This document shows, piece by piece, positions 9,803 through 19,277 of a stretch of 64,000 nucleotides of DNA; within the stretch, counting starts at the first letter, position 1; each line of letters opens with the position of its first letter. Below the pieces are notes generated by a model. The model saw only the letters and a list, made by a program, of their open reading frames with translations, did not search any database and was not told the origin of the DNA. The stretch comes from Bifidobacterium cebidarum (lineage in GTDB: Bacteria > Actinomycetota > Actinomycetes > Actinomycetales > Bifidobacteriaceae). The position numbers and the translations under genes were made by a program. The stretch lies in contig NZ_WBVS01000005.1 in assembly GCF_009193305.1 (NCBI RefSeq), forward strand, positions 1 to 64,000. Reading direction: 5' to 3'.

Positions 9803-10954
9803 ATGCCCAGACATTCAAACCCGACGAACGGGAAAACGGCCACGACACGTATGCACAAGACACGAAACTCAAGCATCGAGCTCCTCCGCATCATCGCGGC
9901 ATATCTGATCGTGCTACGTCACTTCGTGGGAGCGAACGCGTTCGACGTATGGGCACAACCATTGTCATTCAACAAAATCATCCTCGAAGGCATACTCTAC
10001 CCCAGCGGCAAGGTCGGGGTCGTACTGTTCTTCCTGATATCCGCATGGTTCCTCTGCGAATCCACCACGGACCTCAAGGCCGCACTCAGACGAGCATGGA
10101 TCCTCGAACGAGAGATCCTGTTCTACAGCCTCGCCCTCACGACAGTCATCCTCATCACCGACAGGAGCCTGCTGACCCCCAAAACCCTCATCAGCGCCGT
10201 GCTACCCACATCAACCGACCTCTGGTGGTATACGACCAGTTATATGGTCTTCCTCATCCTCTGCCCATTCCTGACCATCGGCCTCAAATCACTCGGACAG
10301 CAGACCCACCGCAACTGCTGCCTGGCCTGCATCCTCCTATGGAGCATCGGCGGCGGACTCACCAGCTTCGTCTCGTTCGACATGACCAAGGAAAACGTAC
10401 TCATCTTCATCTACCTATACACCCTCGTCTCATACTGGCGCTGGTACCGGCCCGAGTTGATCGCTCGCCGCACGGCCACCGTCCTCGTGGCCCTCGGATA
10501 CGCGACATCCATCGCATCGGTCCTCGTATTGACCCCCATCACCCTCGCCCTCGACCGCGGCACGCACCAGCAGACCATGCTCGGACAGAACGAATGGATG
10601 CTACCCGTCATGCTCATAGGATTCGGATCGTTCGCGATCGCCAAACAACACCATTTCACCAGCAAAATCATCAACAGCATCGCCAAATCCACCCTGGCCA
10701 TATACCTCATCACCGTCTACCCACCCATCTCCACGCTTCTCTGGAAACAGACATTCAACATGAAAGACATCTACCACGATCCATGGCTCACGGCATACGC
10801 ACTCGGCATAGCAGCCCTGACAACCGCCACCTGCATCGCCATCGACTACATAAGAAGAGGAATATTCACCATCAGCATCGACCGCAACCCCGGAAAATGG
10901 TTCAACCAACTATGGAAACCACCCATGAAAGAGCACAATCACGGCAACCAGTAA
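9803..10954 (+). CDS. Acyltransferase family 3 (EPS O-acyltransferase)
   Basis: A 383-residue membrane protein with about 10 hydrophobic segments. Seen: RNSSIELLRIIAAYLIVLRHFVG near residues 21-43, the opening helix of acyltransferase-3 proteins with its conserved Arg and His, and GVVLFFLISAWFLC in the second segment. The family moves acetyl or succinyl groups from cytosolic donors onto extracytoplasmic sugars, as OafA and WecH do. It is the last gene of module A, 39 nt after wzx. ATG at 9803 gives the longest form; ATG at 9851 (MHKTRNSS) would fit the family's usual short N-terminus equally well and neither has a clear ribosome binding site. Confidence 0.82.
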   Translation: MPRHSNPTNGKTATTRMHKTRNSSIELLRIIAAYLIVLRHFVGANAFDVWAQPLSFNKIILEGILYPSGKVGVVLFFLISAWFLCESTTDLKAALRRAWILEREILFYSLALTTVILITDRSLLTPKTLISAVLPTSTDLWWYTTSYMVFLILCPFLTIGLKSLGQQTHRNCCLACILLWSIGGGLTSFVSFDMTKENVLIFIYLYTLVSYWRWYRPELIARRTATVLVALGYATSIASVLVLTPITLALDRGTHQQTMLGQNEWMLPVMLIGFGSFAIAKQHHFTSKIINSIAKSTLAIYLITVYPPISTLLWKQTFNMKDIYHDPWLTAYALGIAALTTATCIAIDYIRRGIFTISIDRNPGKWFNQLWKPPMKEHNHGNQ

Positions 10955-11094
10955 AAACTTGAAACGATAATAACCCATCACTCAAAATGTTCAACGTTAC
11001 CTCAATTTTGCTCTGAATCTGAGTAAATCATGAGGGCATACTTTCATCTCAAGTCCAGATTATCGTGCTTAAACTTTCGAACGCTACATAATAA

Positions 11095-12603
11095 TCACCG
11101 CAACCGGTGCGAGATCTCCTGAGTTGCTCGCGTTAAATCACGGTATAAGCCAAACCTCGTATTATGGATCACTTCATATTGCGAGCGCGGACGAATCGTA
11201 TCTGCATACTCCAGCTGTGCGCTGATCTGTGAAAGGTCGCCGAACCGTCCTACTCCTACGGCAGCGCGCATTGCGTTGCCTAAAGAAGCGCCAATGGTCT
11301 GTTTGGGTACGTGCTGTTCCAATCCGGTCACATCCGACACGGTCTGCAGCAGCACATGGTTTCTAGTGCCACCACCCACTGCATACAGCGTGGCGTCATC
11401 ACCAATTTCCATAGACTCCAGTGCATTGCGTACACCGTATGCCAATCCCTCCAAACCAGCACGCAGTATGTCTGCGCGGGAAGTAGTGGAACGGCACCCG
11501 AGGAATCCTGCAGTGAGCTCTGGATCAAACAGCGGAGTGCGTTCGCCGGCCAAATACGGCAATGCCAGCACACCATTGGCACCAGGCACACTGGATTCCG
11601 CCAGCTCCGCCAGTTTTTCGAACGATTCAATACGCAACATATCCATCAGCCAGGTAACATATGTGCCCAATGTGTTGGTGCCACCAGCCAATGAGAATTG
11701 ACCCGGCTCCAAGAATTCAGAACGCCATTGATGTTCGGCGGCACGGTCTGGTTTCTCTGATCTGCCACTGGATGCATCAGATGACAATGCAATGAAGAAT
11801 CCAGTGGACCCATACATCACCATCACGTCACCCGGATGCGTCACTCCGGCGCTGGTGGCCTCGGCTGCTGCATCGATAGTCGGCGCTACTACGGGCATTC
11901 CTTCCGACAATCCCGTATCTGCAGCGGCATCATGCGTGAGATAACCGACTACCGTCGTGCTAGGCACTACATCTACCCCTGCTAGTCGAGATACGACATC
12001 AGACCCTAGCTCGTTTAACAACGTAGTGTCCCACGCTTCGGCTGACCCTAACCACCTTGCCGGCGCATAGCAGCCCGCCTCATAGCGGTCCACCACCATC
12101 TTCCCACATAAGCGGAAGGTGATATACCCGCCGCATCCTGCGATCCAACGGGTTTGTTCCCACACTTCAGGCTCATTTTCGCACAGCCATAGTATCTTCG
12201 GCAGCACCGATTGAGAATCGAAAGCTGCCGGTATACCTTGTCGGGCACACCAATCGGTCAGTTCATTAATCTGTTTTCCGGCACGAGAATCGATGCCATA
12301 AAGAATCGCAGAACGTAATGCGCGACCATCAGACCCAACCGGAACTACGCACGGTCCTATGCCGCTGACCGCCATCGCTGCAACACGGTCGCCGATGTCG
12401 CCTACCGTGCATAATTCTCGGCACAACCTCACGCATTCTCCGTACCAAATCTCTTCCGCATCATGTTCATACCATCCAGGACGTGGGTTGGCCGTAACGT
12501 GAGATATTTGCGCTGATCGCACTACCTTCCCGCAACGATCCATCAGCACCCCTTTAGAGGAGGAAGTGCCGATATCGATGCCGAGATATAGTTCGCCGTT
12601 CAT
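11095..12603 (-). CDS. FGGY-family carbohydrate kinase
   Basis: A 502-residue cytosolic sugar kinase of the xylulokinase/gluconokinase type. Seen: LGIDIGTSSSKGVLMD at residues 6-21 (phosphate-1 motif), GWYEHDAEEIWYG, AVSGIGPCVVPV, VAPTIDAAAEATSAGV, a second ATPase half with MVMYGSTGFF, LPYLAGERTPLFDPELTAGFLG near residue 353, and the adenosine-binding YAVGGGTRNHVLLQ. It phosphorylates a sugar or polyol imported by the ABC system of the same operon. Start overlaps the stop of the peptidase-like gene by 4 nt (ATGA). Last gene of the operon. FGGY substrates cannot be assigned from these motifs; a pentulose or a rare sugar is plausible. Confidence 0.87.
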   Translation of the reverse strand: MNGELYLGIDIGTSSSKGVLMDRCGKVVRSAQISHVTANPRPGWYEHDAEEIWYGECVRLCRELCTVGDIGDRVAAMAVSGIGPCVVPVGSDGRALRSAILYGIDSRAGKQINELTDWCARQGIPAAFDSQSVLPKILWLCENEPEVWEQTRWIAGCGGYITFRLCGKMVVDRYEAGCYAPARWLGSAEAWDTTLLNELGSDVVSRLAGVDVVPSTTVVGYLTHDAAADTGLSEGMPVVAPTIDAAAEATSAGVTHPGDVMVMYGSTGFFIALSSDASSGRSEKPDRAAEHQWRSEFLEPGQFSLAGGTNTLGTYVTWLMDMLRIESFEKLAELAESSVPGANGVLALPYLAGERTPLFDPELTAGFLGCRSTTSRADILRAGLEGLAYGVRNALESMEIGDDATLYAVGGGTRNHVLLQTVSDVTGLEQHVPKQTIGASLGNAMRAAVGVGRFGDLSQISAQLEYADTIRPRSQYEVIHNTRFGLYRDLTRATQEISHRLR

Positions 12604-13688
12604 AGCAGTACCTTTCCGCCTTCGACCACGGTTTTACCGTCCACCACCAAGCGCCCTTCCTTCCGGATGTCTTTGATGATGTCCCAGTGAATAGCGGACT
12701 CGTTGGTACCACCGCATTCCGGGTATGCGCGTCCCAATGCAATATGCACAGTGCCTAGAATCTTCTCGTCGAGCAGAATGTCGTTGCAGAACATGTCAAT
12801 GGCAGGATTCACGCCGATACCGAATTCGCCAATGCTCTTTGCACCGGAATCCGTATCCAACACCATGTGCAGGAAATCCTGATTAGTGGACGACGTCGCT
12901 TCAATGAGTGTGCCGTGATCCCATGTCAAGGTCAGATCATGGAATAGTCGGCCACCGAATACTCCCGGATTTTCGAACCAAATAGTGCCGTTCACAGTGT
13001 CGGTGACTGGGGCCGTGGCGATTTCACCGTCCGGCATATTACGGCCGTCGGCCCAAGCCAGCCATCGGCGATCTTGGACAGAGAATGTCAGATTCGTGTA
13101 TCTCCCCTCTATACGGACTTCATGGCTGCCGTCAAGCTGCTCAGCCCAACTGTCCCACTGCTTCTTCGAGGCAGGCCAGTCAATGAGACAGGCGTCAAAG
13201 AACATGTCGGCAACCTGTTCGAGGCTTACGCCTGCCTCATCAGCCAAATCCTGATTCGGCACGCGAATCAGAGACCATTTGGTTTCTTTCCACCGTTTGG
13301 TGGAGATAATGCCATGCGCTTTTTGCGCCAGAGACATGCGATCAGATGGCACATTGTTGTGAATGGACAACGGGAACGCGCCGCGCAATGCAATATATGC
13401 ATCCGCCCATTCCATACCGTATTCCTCGATGCGAGGCACCCATCCAATCTGCTGGGCGTCACCGTCTTCCAACAGAACCTGCTGCAGATGCTCCGAAAGA
13501 AACTGCACTTGAGGATAGCCGCCAGCTCGCACACATGCTCGATAAACTGCCTCCAATAACGGATAGCTTGCAGTCTCGCTCATGGCAATCATCACCTTCT
13601 CGCCTGGCTGAAGATCGACCGCATTGTGAACTATAAGTTCCCCGACCTGCGCCCATCGCGGGTCATTATTCCAATTAAAATTAGTCAT
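12600..13688 (-). CDS. M29-family aminopeptidase-like protein
   Basis: A 362-residue member of the thermophilic metallo-aminopeptidase family M29 (AmpS/PepS). Seen: HNAVDLQPGEKVMIAMSE near residue 20, MPDGEIATAPV around 221, GEFGIGVNPAI around 285, VHIALGRAYPECGG around 315 and ESAIHWDII around 330; these carry the Glu, Glu, His, Tyr, His and Asp residues that bind the two metals in the family, so the site looks intact. The odd point is its place between a BtpA/SgcQ gene and a sugar kinase with an overlapping stop/start, so a role in a sugar or glycoconjugate pathway rather than peptide turnover is likely. It lies 264 nt after btpA, with a hairpin between. Confidence 0.85.
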   Translation of the reverse strand: MTNFNWNNDPRWAQVGELIVHNAVDLQPGEKVMIAMSETASYPLLEAVYRACVRAGGYPQVQFLSEHLQQVLLEDGDAQQIGWVPRIEEYGMEWADAYIALRGAFPLSIHNNVPSDRMSLAQKAHGIISTKRWKETKWSLIRVPNQDLADEAGVSLEQVADMFFDACLIDWPASKKQWDSWAEQLDGSHEVRIEGRYTNLTFSVQDRRWLAWADGRNMPDGEIATAPVTDTVNGTIWFENPGVFGGRLFHDLTLTWDHGTLIEATSSTNQDFLHMVLDTDSGAKSIGEFGIGVNPAIDMFCNDILLDEKILGTVHIALGRAYPECGGTNESAIHWDIIKDIRKEGRLVVDGKTVVEGGKVLL

Positions 13689-13817
13689 CTTATTCTGGCC
13701 TGCGTTTCGTTACAGCGTGGTTCAATCGCTGGCCGATTCGGCCGACGGCAGGCGCTCTCCTTTATTGTTGCTGCACCACAAACTTCATACGTGCTCAACG
13801 AGTACGTTTAACGACGA

Positions 13818-13849
13818 GAATTCCCGAACCGTCGTGGTTACGGGAATTC
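13818..13849 (-). other. Intercistronic hairpin between btpA-like and M29 genes
   Basis: GAATTCCCGAACC and GGTTACGGGAATTC are inverted repeats with one bulged A and a 5-nt loop. No T-run follows on the minus strand, so it is more likely an mRNA stability or partial-termination site within the operon than a full terminator. Confidence 0.5.
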
Positions 13850-13952
13850 CGTACGGGATTGTCGGTTTAATGTTGGCAATCCAATCAAACTCACACCAGC
13901 AGGCGCAAGATGAACAGGGATCAACTGAATTTACGATTGCAATCTGGCAGAT

Positions 13953-14768
13953 TCAGCCAAGTTCTGCGCGCAGCTCCTGGACTTGTCCCATCAGCTTGGC
14001 AACGCGGCTTTCATCCACTTCATTCCAGATGTAGCCATCACGCTTGAAGTAGGTGGCGCAGATTGCACCATCAGCAGCGGTCAGCTGTACTTTGGCGGTT
14101 TCCGCTTTCACACCGGTATTGGCGAATACTGGCGTATCCGGAACCACGCCTTTGACGCGGGTGATGATATCCGTATCGGCAGGAGCGCCGGCGGTCAAAC
14201 CGGAAACGCACAATCCGTCCGGCTGAGCATTGAACACCGTGGATTTGGCGATGGATTCAATGCTGCGATCAGCAAGATATTGGGCGGATTCCGGAACAAT
14301 GTTGTAAAGGAGCTTCACGTTCTTGCCATCCACGTGGCGCTGGTGACGCGCCACTTCACCGCTGTTGGTGTTCCACAGGCCGAAGTCGCTGGCATATACG
14401 CCGGAGAAAATCTCTCGGACGAACTTGGCGCCGGTGGCCACGGCCAGGTCGATGGATGCCGTCGGATCCCACAACACATTTACGCCGAACGGCACCGTGA
14501 CTTCGCTTTTCAGTTCGCCGATGATGTTGGCCATGGTGATGGCTGTGATCGGCTCGGTCTTCAACAGGTAGGGCAGGCTCGCCTCGTTCGAGAACATGAC
14601 GCCGTCCACACCACCGTTCTGCAAGGCCTTGAGATCCTTGCGCGCCGCTTCGATGATGGCCTCTACTCCAGCTGCCGAGTCATAGTTCGGATCACCGGGC
14701 AGCGGCTTTAAATGACACATTGCGATTACAGGCTTCTTTACCTTGAAAACTTCATCAAGCCAATTCAT
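13953..14768 (-). CDS. BtpA/SgcQ-family TIM-barrel protein
   Basis: A 271-residue protein of the BtpA family, which includes E. coli SgcQ. Seen: KPVIAMCHLKPLPGDPNYD at residues 13-31, GGVDGVMFSNEASLPYL, VPFGVNVLWDPTASIDLAVATGAKFVRE near residue 95, CVSGLTAGAPADTDII and VFANTGVKAETA near residue 210, all conserved strand-loop motifs of a phosphate-binding barrel. The reaction is unknown; sgc-type operons suggest sugar-phosphate or nucleoside chemistry. Start: ATG at 14768 with GGAGGAATC just upstream, overlapping the regulator's stop by 4 nt. Older annotations call this family photosystem I biogenesis protein, which does not apply here. Confidence 0.85.
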   Translation of the reverse strand: MNWLDEVFKVKKPVIAMCHLKPLPGDPNYDSAAGVEAIIEAARKDLKALQNGGVDGVMFSNEASLPYLLKTEPITAITMANIIGELKSEVTVPFGVNVLWDPTASIDLAVATGAKFVREIFSGVYASDFGLWNTNSGEVARHQRHVDGKNVKLLYNIVPESAQYLADRSIESIAKSTVFNAQPDGLCVSGLTAGAPADTDIITRVKGVVPDTPVFANTGVKAETAKVQLTAADGAICATYFKRDGYIWNEVDESRVAKLMGQVQELRAELG

Positions 14769-15601
14769 GATTCCTCCGATATCGATTGTGATTTGTTGTT
14801 GCCCCGAGGCCGTACGGTCTCGGAAATTTCGAAAGTGTCTCCGGCGACGAGCACGTTGGTGCAGTTCGCTTTGAACACGTCGGCGAATTCGTCTGAAAGG
14901 GGCTGGTCGGTGACCACAGTGGTGATCTTCTCCAATCCGACGATTCGGGCGAATGCCACTTGATGGAACTTGCGGGAGTCGGCTACCAGAATGATTTCCT
15001 TCGCCGAGTTGATCATGGCCCGCTTCACTCGGGCATCGTCCCAGTTGTATTCGGATAAACCGAACTTCACGTCAACCGCTCCGGTACCCAAAACGAGGCG
15101 ATCCACACGCAACATGGAGAAAGCTTGTTCGGCAAGGTCACCGATTAATGAAAGCTCACCACGGCGAATGATGCCGCCTGTAAGAATCAGTCGGATATCC
15201 GGCTCATCCTCCAACTCTCTGGCCACTCGGATGCTTGGCGTCACGATGGTGAGATTGTGACGCCCATGAAGGGCTTTGGCTACTTCCAGACTGGTGGATC
15301 CGATGTCGATGGCAACGCTGTCTCCCTCAGCGATCTGGCTGGCAGCGAGTGCTCCGATGCGACGCTTCTCCTCGGAAGCCTCTCCGGAGCGTATGGCATA
15401 TGGTGGTTCGTAGCCTCGGCCGCGGCCTAGGACTGCGCCGCCATGAACCCTGCGGACCAGCGAATTGCGCTCCAGTTCGAGCAGATCCCTGCGTACCGTC
15501 ATTACCGATACGTCGAGTTTTCTGGCCATATCCGCCACGGTCATGGATCCCTTTGATTCCAAAGTCTCCAGAATAATTGATTTACGTTCCGCTCCTTTCA
15601 T
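14765..15601 (-). CDS. DeoR-family transcriptional regulator
   Basis: A 278-residue repressor. Seen: N-terminal helix-turn-helix SMTVADMARKLDVSVMTVRRDL at residues 19-40 followed by the wing LVRRVHGGAVLG, then the DeoR sensor domain with DSVAIDIGSTSLEVAKAL near 93, LTGGIIRRGELSLIG near 139 and ADSRKFHQVAFARI near 205, which binds phosphorylated sugars. It most likely controls its own operon and answers to the kinase product made by the FGGY enzyme. It sits between the ABC importer genes and the enzymes: 3 nt after the permease gene and overlapping btpA by 4 nt. Candidate operator: inverted repeat at 20597-20619. Confidence 0.92.
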   Translation of the reverse strand: MKGAERKSIILETLESKGSMTVADMARKLDVSVMTVRRDLLELERNSLVRRVHGGAVLGRGRGYEPPYAIRSGEASEEKRRIGALAASQIAEGDSVAIDIGSTSLEVAKALHGRHNLTIVTPSIRVARELEDEPDIRLILTGGIIRRGELSLIGDLAEQAFSMLRVDRLVLGTGAVDVKFGLSEYNWDDARVKRAMINSAKEIILVADSRKFHQVAFARIVGLEKITTVVTDQPLSDEFADVFKANCTNVLVAGDTFEISETVRPRGNNKSQSISEES

Positions 15602-15603
15602 GA

Positions 15604-16752
15604 TCAGCCGGCTTTCGCATGAGATGTGGGAGTCGCAGGAGCCGTCGGTTTCTTTGCTGCGATTCCGGCGGTATTAGTAGAGGTGCCACGGTGCGGTTTG
15701 AAACCGAAACCATGGTCCTGCATATAGCCGAGCCAGACTATGAGCAGCAGGAACAGGCCCCATGCGAAGCTTTTGAAGAAATTACTGTTGCCATGTCCGA
15801 CCAGCAGCATGTTGAATCCGGTGGAGAGCATCTGCAACGTGATTAGCGAAACCACTACACCAGTGACTCTGCCTGATCCGCCGGTTACGGATACACCGCC
15901 CAGCACTGCGACCAGAATGGCAAGCAATACATAACTGGAACCGTAAGTGGGACTGGCGGATAGGGTCCTCATCAGAATCACTACGCCGGCCAGTGAGGAA
16001 AGCAGGCCGCAGAACGTATAGACCTTGATCATCAGGGTCGCGTTATTGACTCCGGAAAACAATGAGGCTTTGGCGTTCGAGCCGTACAGGTATGTCTTCA
16101 CCCCAGTCGAGGTGTGAGCTAGGAACAGCCATACCAGAATCACGGCCAATATGAACACCAGTGTGGGCACGGGAATGGAGAAGATGGCGATGTTGCCCAG
16201 ATCGGTCAATGAACGTGACGCTCCGGAGATGGACACTCCGTTGGTAGCCGCTGTGCCGACGCCGCCCCATAATGTCATCGTCGCCAAAGTGGCCAGAATC
16301 GGAGGGATCCGCAGCAGACCGACAAGCATGCCGTTAATCAATCCCAGCAAGGTGCCGGTTGCCAGCATTACCAGCACGCCAAACAGCGCAGCCGTCGGTG
16401 AGGAATCGACTCCTCCCATTGACGTCATAACCTGTATGCCTATGATACCGGACAGGTTGGCGACTGCTACCACAGACAGATCAATGCCTGCGGCAATCAT
16501 GGATACGGTCATTGCCAGTGCCATGATGCCCAGATCGGAAATCTGCAACGCCATGGAATTGAAATTCGCGGCTGTACGGAAATCGGGAAGGGCGATGAAC
16601 AGTACTGCCGCGACGATGACGAATACCGTGACCAGCAGATTCATTGAACGGTCATCGAACAAGGCATGGATGTCTGATTTGAAATCAGCAAGGCCGTTGC
16701 GATTACCGGGCTTCCGGGTACGTGGGGCTTGAGAGTCATTAGTCTTGCTCAT
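15604..16752 (-). CDS. Ribose-type ABC transporter permease (second subunit)
   Basis: A 382-residue RbsC/AraH-type permease with about 9-10 membrane helices. Seen: FNSMALQISDLGIMALAMTVSMIAAGIDLSVVAVANLSG near residue 80-118, GLINGMLVGLLRIPPILATLATM, and AVLGGVSVTGGSGRVTGVVVSL near residue 290, the EAA-like contact for the ATPase. Start moved from an upstream in-frame codon (16851) to ATG at 16752: it has CGGAGGTGCTGAT ahead of it and overlaps the first permease's stop by 4 nt (ATGA). N-terminal tail is charged (MSKTNDSQAPRTRKPG). With the gene at 16749 it forms a heterodimeric channel, as is usual when two rbsC-like genes are adjacent. Confidence 0.9.
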   Translation of the reverse strand: MSKTNDSQAPRTRKPGNRNGLADFKSDIHALFDDRSMNLLVTVFVIVAAVLFIALPDFRTAANFNSMALQISDLGIMALAMTVSMIAAGIDLSVVAVANLSGIIGIQVMTSMGGVDSSPTAALFGVLVMLATGTLLGLINGMLVGLLRIPPILATLATMTLWGGVGTAATNGVSISGASRSLTDLGNIAIFSIPVPTLVFILAVILVWLFLAHTSTGVKTYLYGSNAKASLFSGVNNATLMIKVYTFCGLLSSLAGVVILMRTLSASPTYGSSYVLLAILVAVLGGVSVTGGSGRVTGVVVSLITLQMLSTGFNMLLVGHGNSNFFKSFAWGLFLLLIVWLGYMQDHGFGFKPHRGTSTNTAGIAAKKPTAPATPTSHAKAG

Positions 16753-17765
16753 ATCAGCACCTCCGTTTTGTTTCTTGCATCGATTAGATGCCGTACTGCA
16801 GGAATCGCGATGCCGGCAGCCAGCACGATACCAATGACGACGTTCTGCCAAGTGGAGGGGATTCCGACCAGTACCAGGCTGTTCTGAATGATGGCGATAA
16901 GCAGCACACCCAGTAACGTGCCGGTCACGGATCCTTTGCCTCCGGTGATTAGAGCGCCACCCAACACCACTGCGGCGATGATTCCCATCTCCTGGCCTTG
17001 CAGGCCTACAGGATTAGCGTTGCGATAAATCGTGGCGTTGGCTGCGCCTGCAATGGCTGAAATGGCTCCAGCTAATGAATACAGGCAAAGATAACGCAGT
17101 CGGATGTTGATTCCGGACCGTTCCACTACCATTTCATTGCCGCCCAACGCATATATCGAACGCCCGAAGGAAGTGCGATGCAGCAGGAGTGAAACTCCTA
17201 TCGCCATGATCACCAACACTAGGAACAGTGGCCCCAGTGAGGACGTGCCGCTGCCGGAATCGACGGTAATCAGCGCCTTCTGAGCAAGGTCCTTCGTTCC
17301 TTGGGGAAGCTCGAAGATCGATACGCCTCCCAGAAAGTACAGGCTTGCTCCATAAAATAGGCTTTGCGTGCCGAGCGTAACGATCATTGTCGGGATGCGG
17401 AACCATCCTACGAAGAAGCCGTTGATGGCACCCATAAGCATGCCCAGAGGAATCGCCGTAAGGAACAGGACAAGTCCGCTGCCATTGAAATGGGCCTGCA
17501 GCAGTATCGTGGCTCCGGCGAAGGCCGCTGCATCAGCCACTGCGGGGAAGGACACATCGACTCCGCCGGAAATCATGATGAGCAGACAGCTCAATGCCAT
17601 CATGCCGCTTACCGTCATGATACGAAGGATGTCGAAGATGTTCGAAATGGTCATGAACGAGGGATTCGCCGCCGTTAGCAGTGTCACGACGATTGCGATG
17701 ACCAGCAGGAGAATCGCCTCTTGGGTGCGGGCGGTTCGCTTGAATCGTTGTTGTATGGTTCTCAT
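16749..17765 (-). CDS. Ribose-type ABC transporter permease (first subunit)
   Basis: A 338-residue RbsC-type permease with about 9 hydrophobic helices. Seen: SGMMALSCLLIMISGGVDVSFPAVADAAAFAG near residue 53-84, GAINGFFVGWFRIPTMIVTLGTQSLFYG around 110, the YALGGNEMVVERSGI loop near residue 208 and AAVVLGGALITGGKGSVTGTLLG near 265 where the ATPase couples. It forms the membrane channel together with the second permease. ATG at 17765 overlaps the ATPase stop by 4 nt (ATGA). All importer genes in this operon share such overlaps, so their products are probably made in fixed ratio. Confidence 0.9.
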   Translation of the reverse strand: MRTIQQRFKRTARTQEAILLLVIAIVVTLLTAANPSFMTISNIFDILRIMTVSGMMALSCLLIMISGGVDVSFPAVADAAAFAGATILLQAHFNGSGLVLFLTAIPLGMLMGAINGFFVGWFRIPTMIVTLGTQSLFYGASLYFLGGVSIFELPQGTKDLAQKALITVDSGSGTSSLGPLFLVLVIMAIGVSLLLHRTSFGRSIYALGGNEMVVERSGINIRLRYLCLYSLAGAISAIAGAANATIYRNANPVGLQGQEMGIIAAVVLGGALITGGKGSVTGTLLGVLLIAIIQNSLVLVGIPSTWQNVVIGIVLAAGIAIPAVRHLIDARNKTEVLI

Positions 17766-19255
17766 TGCTCCACCAGCAATTCGTTGAGGTTGCTTTCCGT
17801 GATATCTTTGCGCTCGCGAATGGCGGCGATGCTGCCGGAGCGCATTAGCATGATGCGATTGCTCACGTCGAGCAGTTCGGGAATATCGTCCGAAATTACG
17901 ATGACAGCCATGCCATCCGCCGCGAACTCACGCAACTGGTCAAGAATCTCGGATTTGGACTTGATGTCCACACCTACGGTCGGACCATTGAGAATGAGTA
18001 TTCGAGGTTTGCCGGAAAGCCACTTTGCCAGAACCACTCGCTGCTGATTGCCTCCAGAGAGTCCGCTGACAGGATTGGCGACGTTCGGAGTCTTGATATG
18101 CAGCCGATCGACCCAATCCTGGCCAGTTCGTACGATGGCGCCGCGGGTTACCAAGCCTATGGCATTGCGTATCTGCTTGATAGTGCGAATGGCCACGTTG
18201 GATGCGATGGAATGATCGAGGAACAGTCCTTCGGTCAAACGGTCGGCAGGTACATAGCCTATACCGTGCTTCATTGCATCACGCGGATTGCGGATGCTCA
18301 CTCGTTCGCCATATATGGATATTGTCCCTTCCGTGATGGGCAGCAATCCAAACAACGCCAATGCCAGAGTGTCTCTTCCCGAGCCGAGCAGGCCTGTCAC
18401 GCCGAGGATTTCTCCTTCATGTAGCTGGAATGACACATCACTGAAGCAGTGAGGTCGTGAGACATGACTCACTTCCAGCGCGATTGGCGCATCGGCGGAA
18501 ATAGGCTCGGATACATGGTTCATGGCCACGTCCTTACCGGTCATGGCGTTGATAAGTTCGGCACGATTCATGCCTTCCGCAGGACGATCCGCGACTTTCG
18601 TACCGTTGCGCAGCACGATGGTATGGTCGGATATGCTGACCACCTCGTCGAGCTTGTGGCTCACGAACAGTGTGGACACGCCTTGCGAACGAAGATCCTC
18701 GATGATGGCAAGCAGTTGCTCTACTTCCTTGCGAGACAGAGCGGTAGTCGCCTCATCCATGACAATAAGACGTGCGTCTTTGGCCAATGCAGCAGCAATG
18801 GCCACCAGCTGTCGCTCCGCCAGGGTCAGTTCCCCTGCAGGAGCATCGACATCCACGTGGAAATTGATGCGTGACAATGCCCGTTGCGCAATCGTGCGCG
18901 CCCGCTGCACTGAATAAAGGAAGCCGCCACTCGCAACCAATTCACCGAACGCTATGTTCTCCGCCACCGAAAGATTGGGCAGCAAGGAGAAATCTTGGTA
19001 GATGAACTGGAAGCCTGAGCGTATGGCATCGGCCGGGGTAAACGACTCATATACGTGACCGTCCACCTCGATGGTGCCATGTTCGGGTCGGTACATGCCG
19101 GACAGCACTTTAATGAGTGTAGATTTGCCTGATCCGTTCTCGCCGGCCAAACAGCATACCTGGCCTTTGTTGATAGTCACGCTCACATCGTCAAGGGCCA
19201 CGACTCCGGCGAATTCCTTGCGTATGTTACACAGACTGACCAATGGTTCCGCCAT
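17762..19255 (-). CDS. Ribose-type sugar ABC transporter ATPase (two ABC domains)
   Basis: A 497-residue RbsA/MglA-type protein with two fused nucleotide-binding domains. Domain 1: Walker A GENGSGKST near residue 35, signature LTLAERQ near 140, Walker B LIVMDEATTAL. Domain 2: degenerate Walker A GLLGSGRDTL near 286, signature LSGGNQQRV near 400 and ILNGPTVGVDIKSK in place of the usual Walker B acid, as is common in this family where the second site is weak. It energises import of a monosaccharide through the two permeases. Start set at ATG 19255, preceded by AAGGAGGTCGTC; the frame is open 21 codons further but without a ribosome binding site. Confidence 0.92.
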   Translation of the reverse strand: MAEPLVSLCNIRKEFAGVVALDDVSVTINKGQVCCLAGENGSGKSTLIKVLSGMYRPEHGTIEVDGHVYESFTPADAIRSGFQFIYQDFSLLPNLSVAENIAFGELVASGGFLYSVQRARTIAQRALSRINFHVDVDAPAGELTLAERQLVAIAAALAKDARLIVMDEATTALSRKEVEQLLAIIEDLRSQGVSTLFVSHKLDEVVSISDHTIVLRNGTKVADRPAEGMNRAELINAMTGKDVAMNHVSEPISADAPIALEVSHVSRPHCFSDVSFQLHEGEILGVTGLLGSGRDTLALALFGLLPITEGTISIYGERVSIRNPRDAMKHGIGYVPADRLTEGLFLDHSIASNVAIRTIKQIRNAIGLVTRGAIVRTGQDWVDRLHIKTPNVANPVSGLSGGNQQRVVLAKWLSGKPRILILNGPTVGVDIKSKSEILDQLREFAADGMAVIVISDDIPELLDVSNRIMLMRSGSIAAIRERKDITESNLNELLVEQ

Positions 19256-19277
19256 GACGACCTCCTTTGAGATTGGG

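Noticed and set aside
8701-10962. 753-residue open frame on the plus strand
   Set aside because: Arg/His/Pro-rich translation in the wrong frame of wzx and the acyltransferase gene; spans two real genes.
13074-13559. 161-residue plus-strand open frame opposite the M29 gene
   Set aside because: Antisense shadow; the minus-strand frame carries all metal-binding motifs of family M29.
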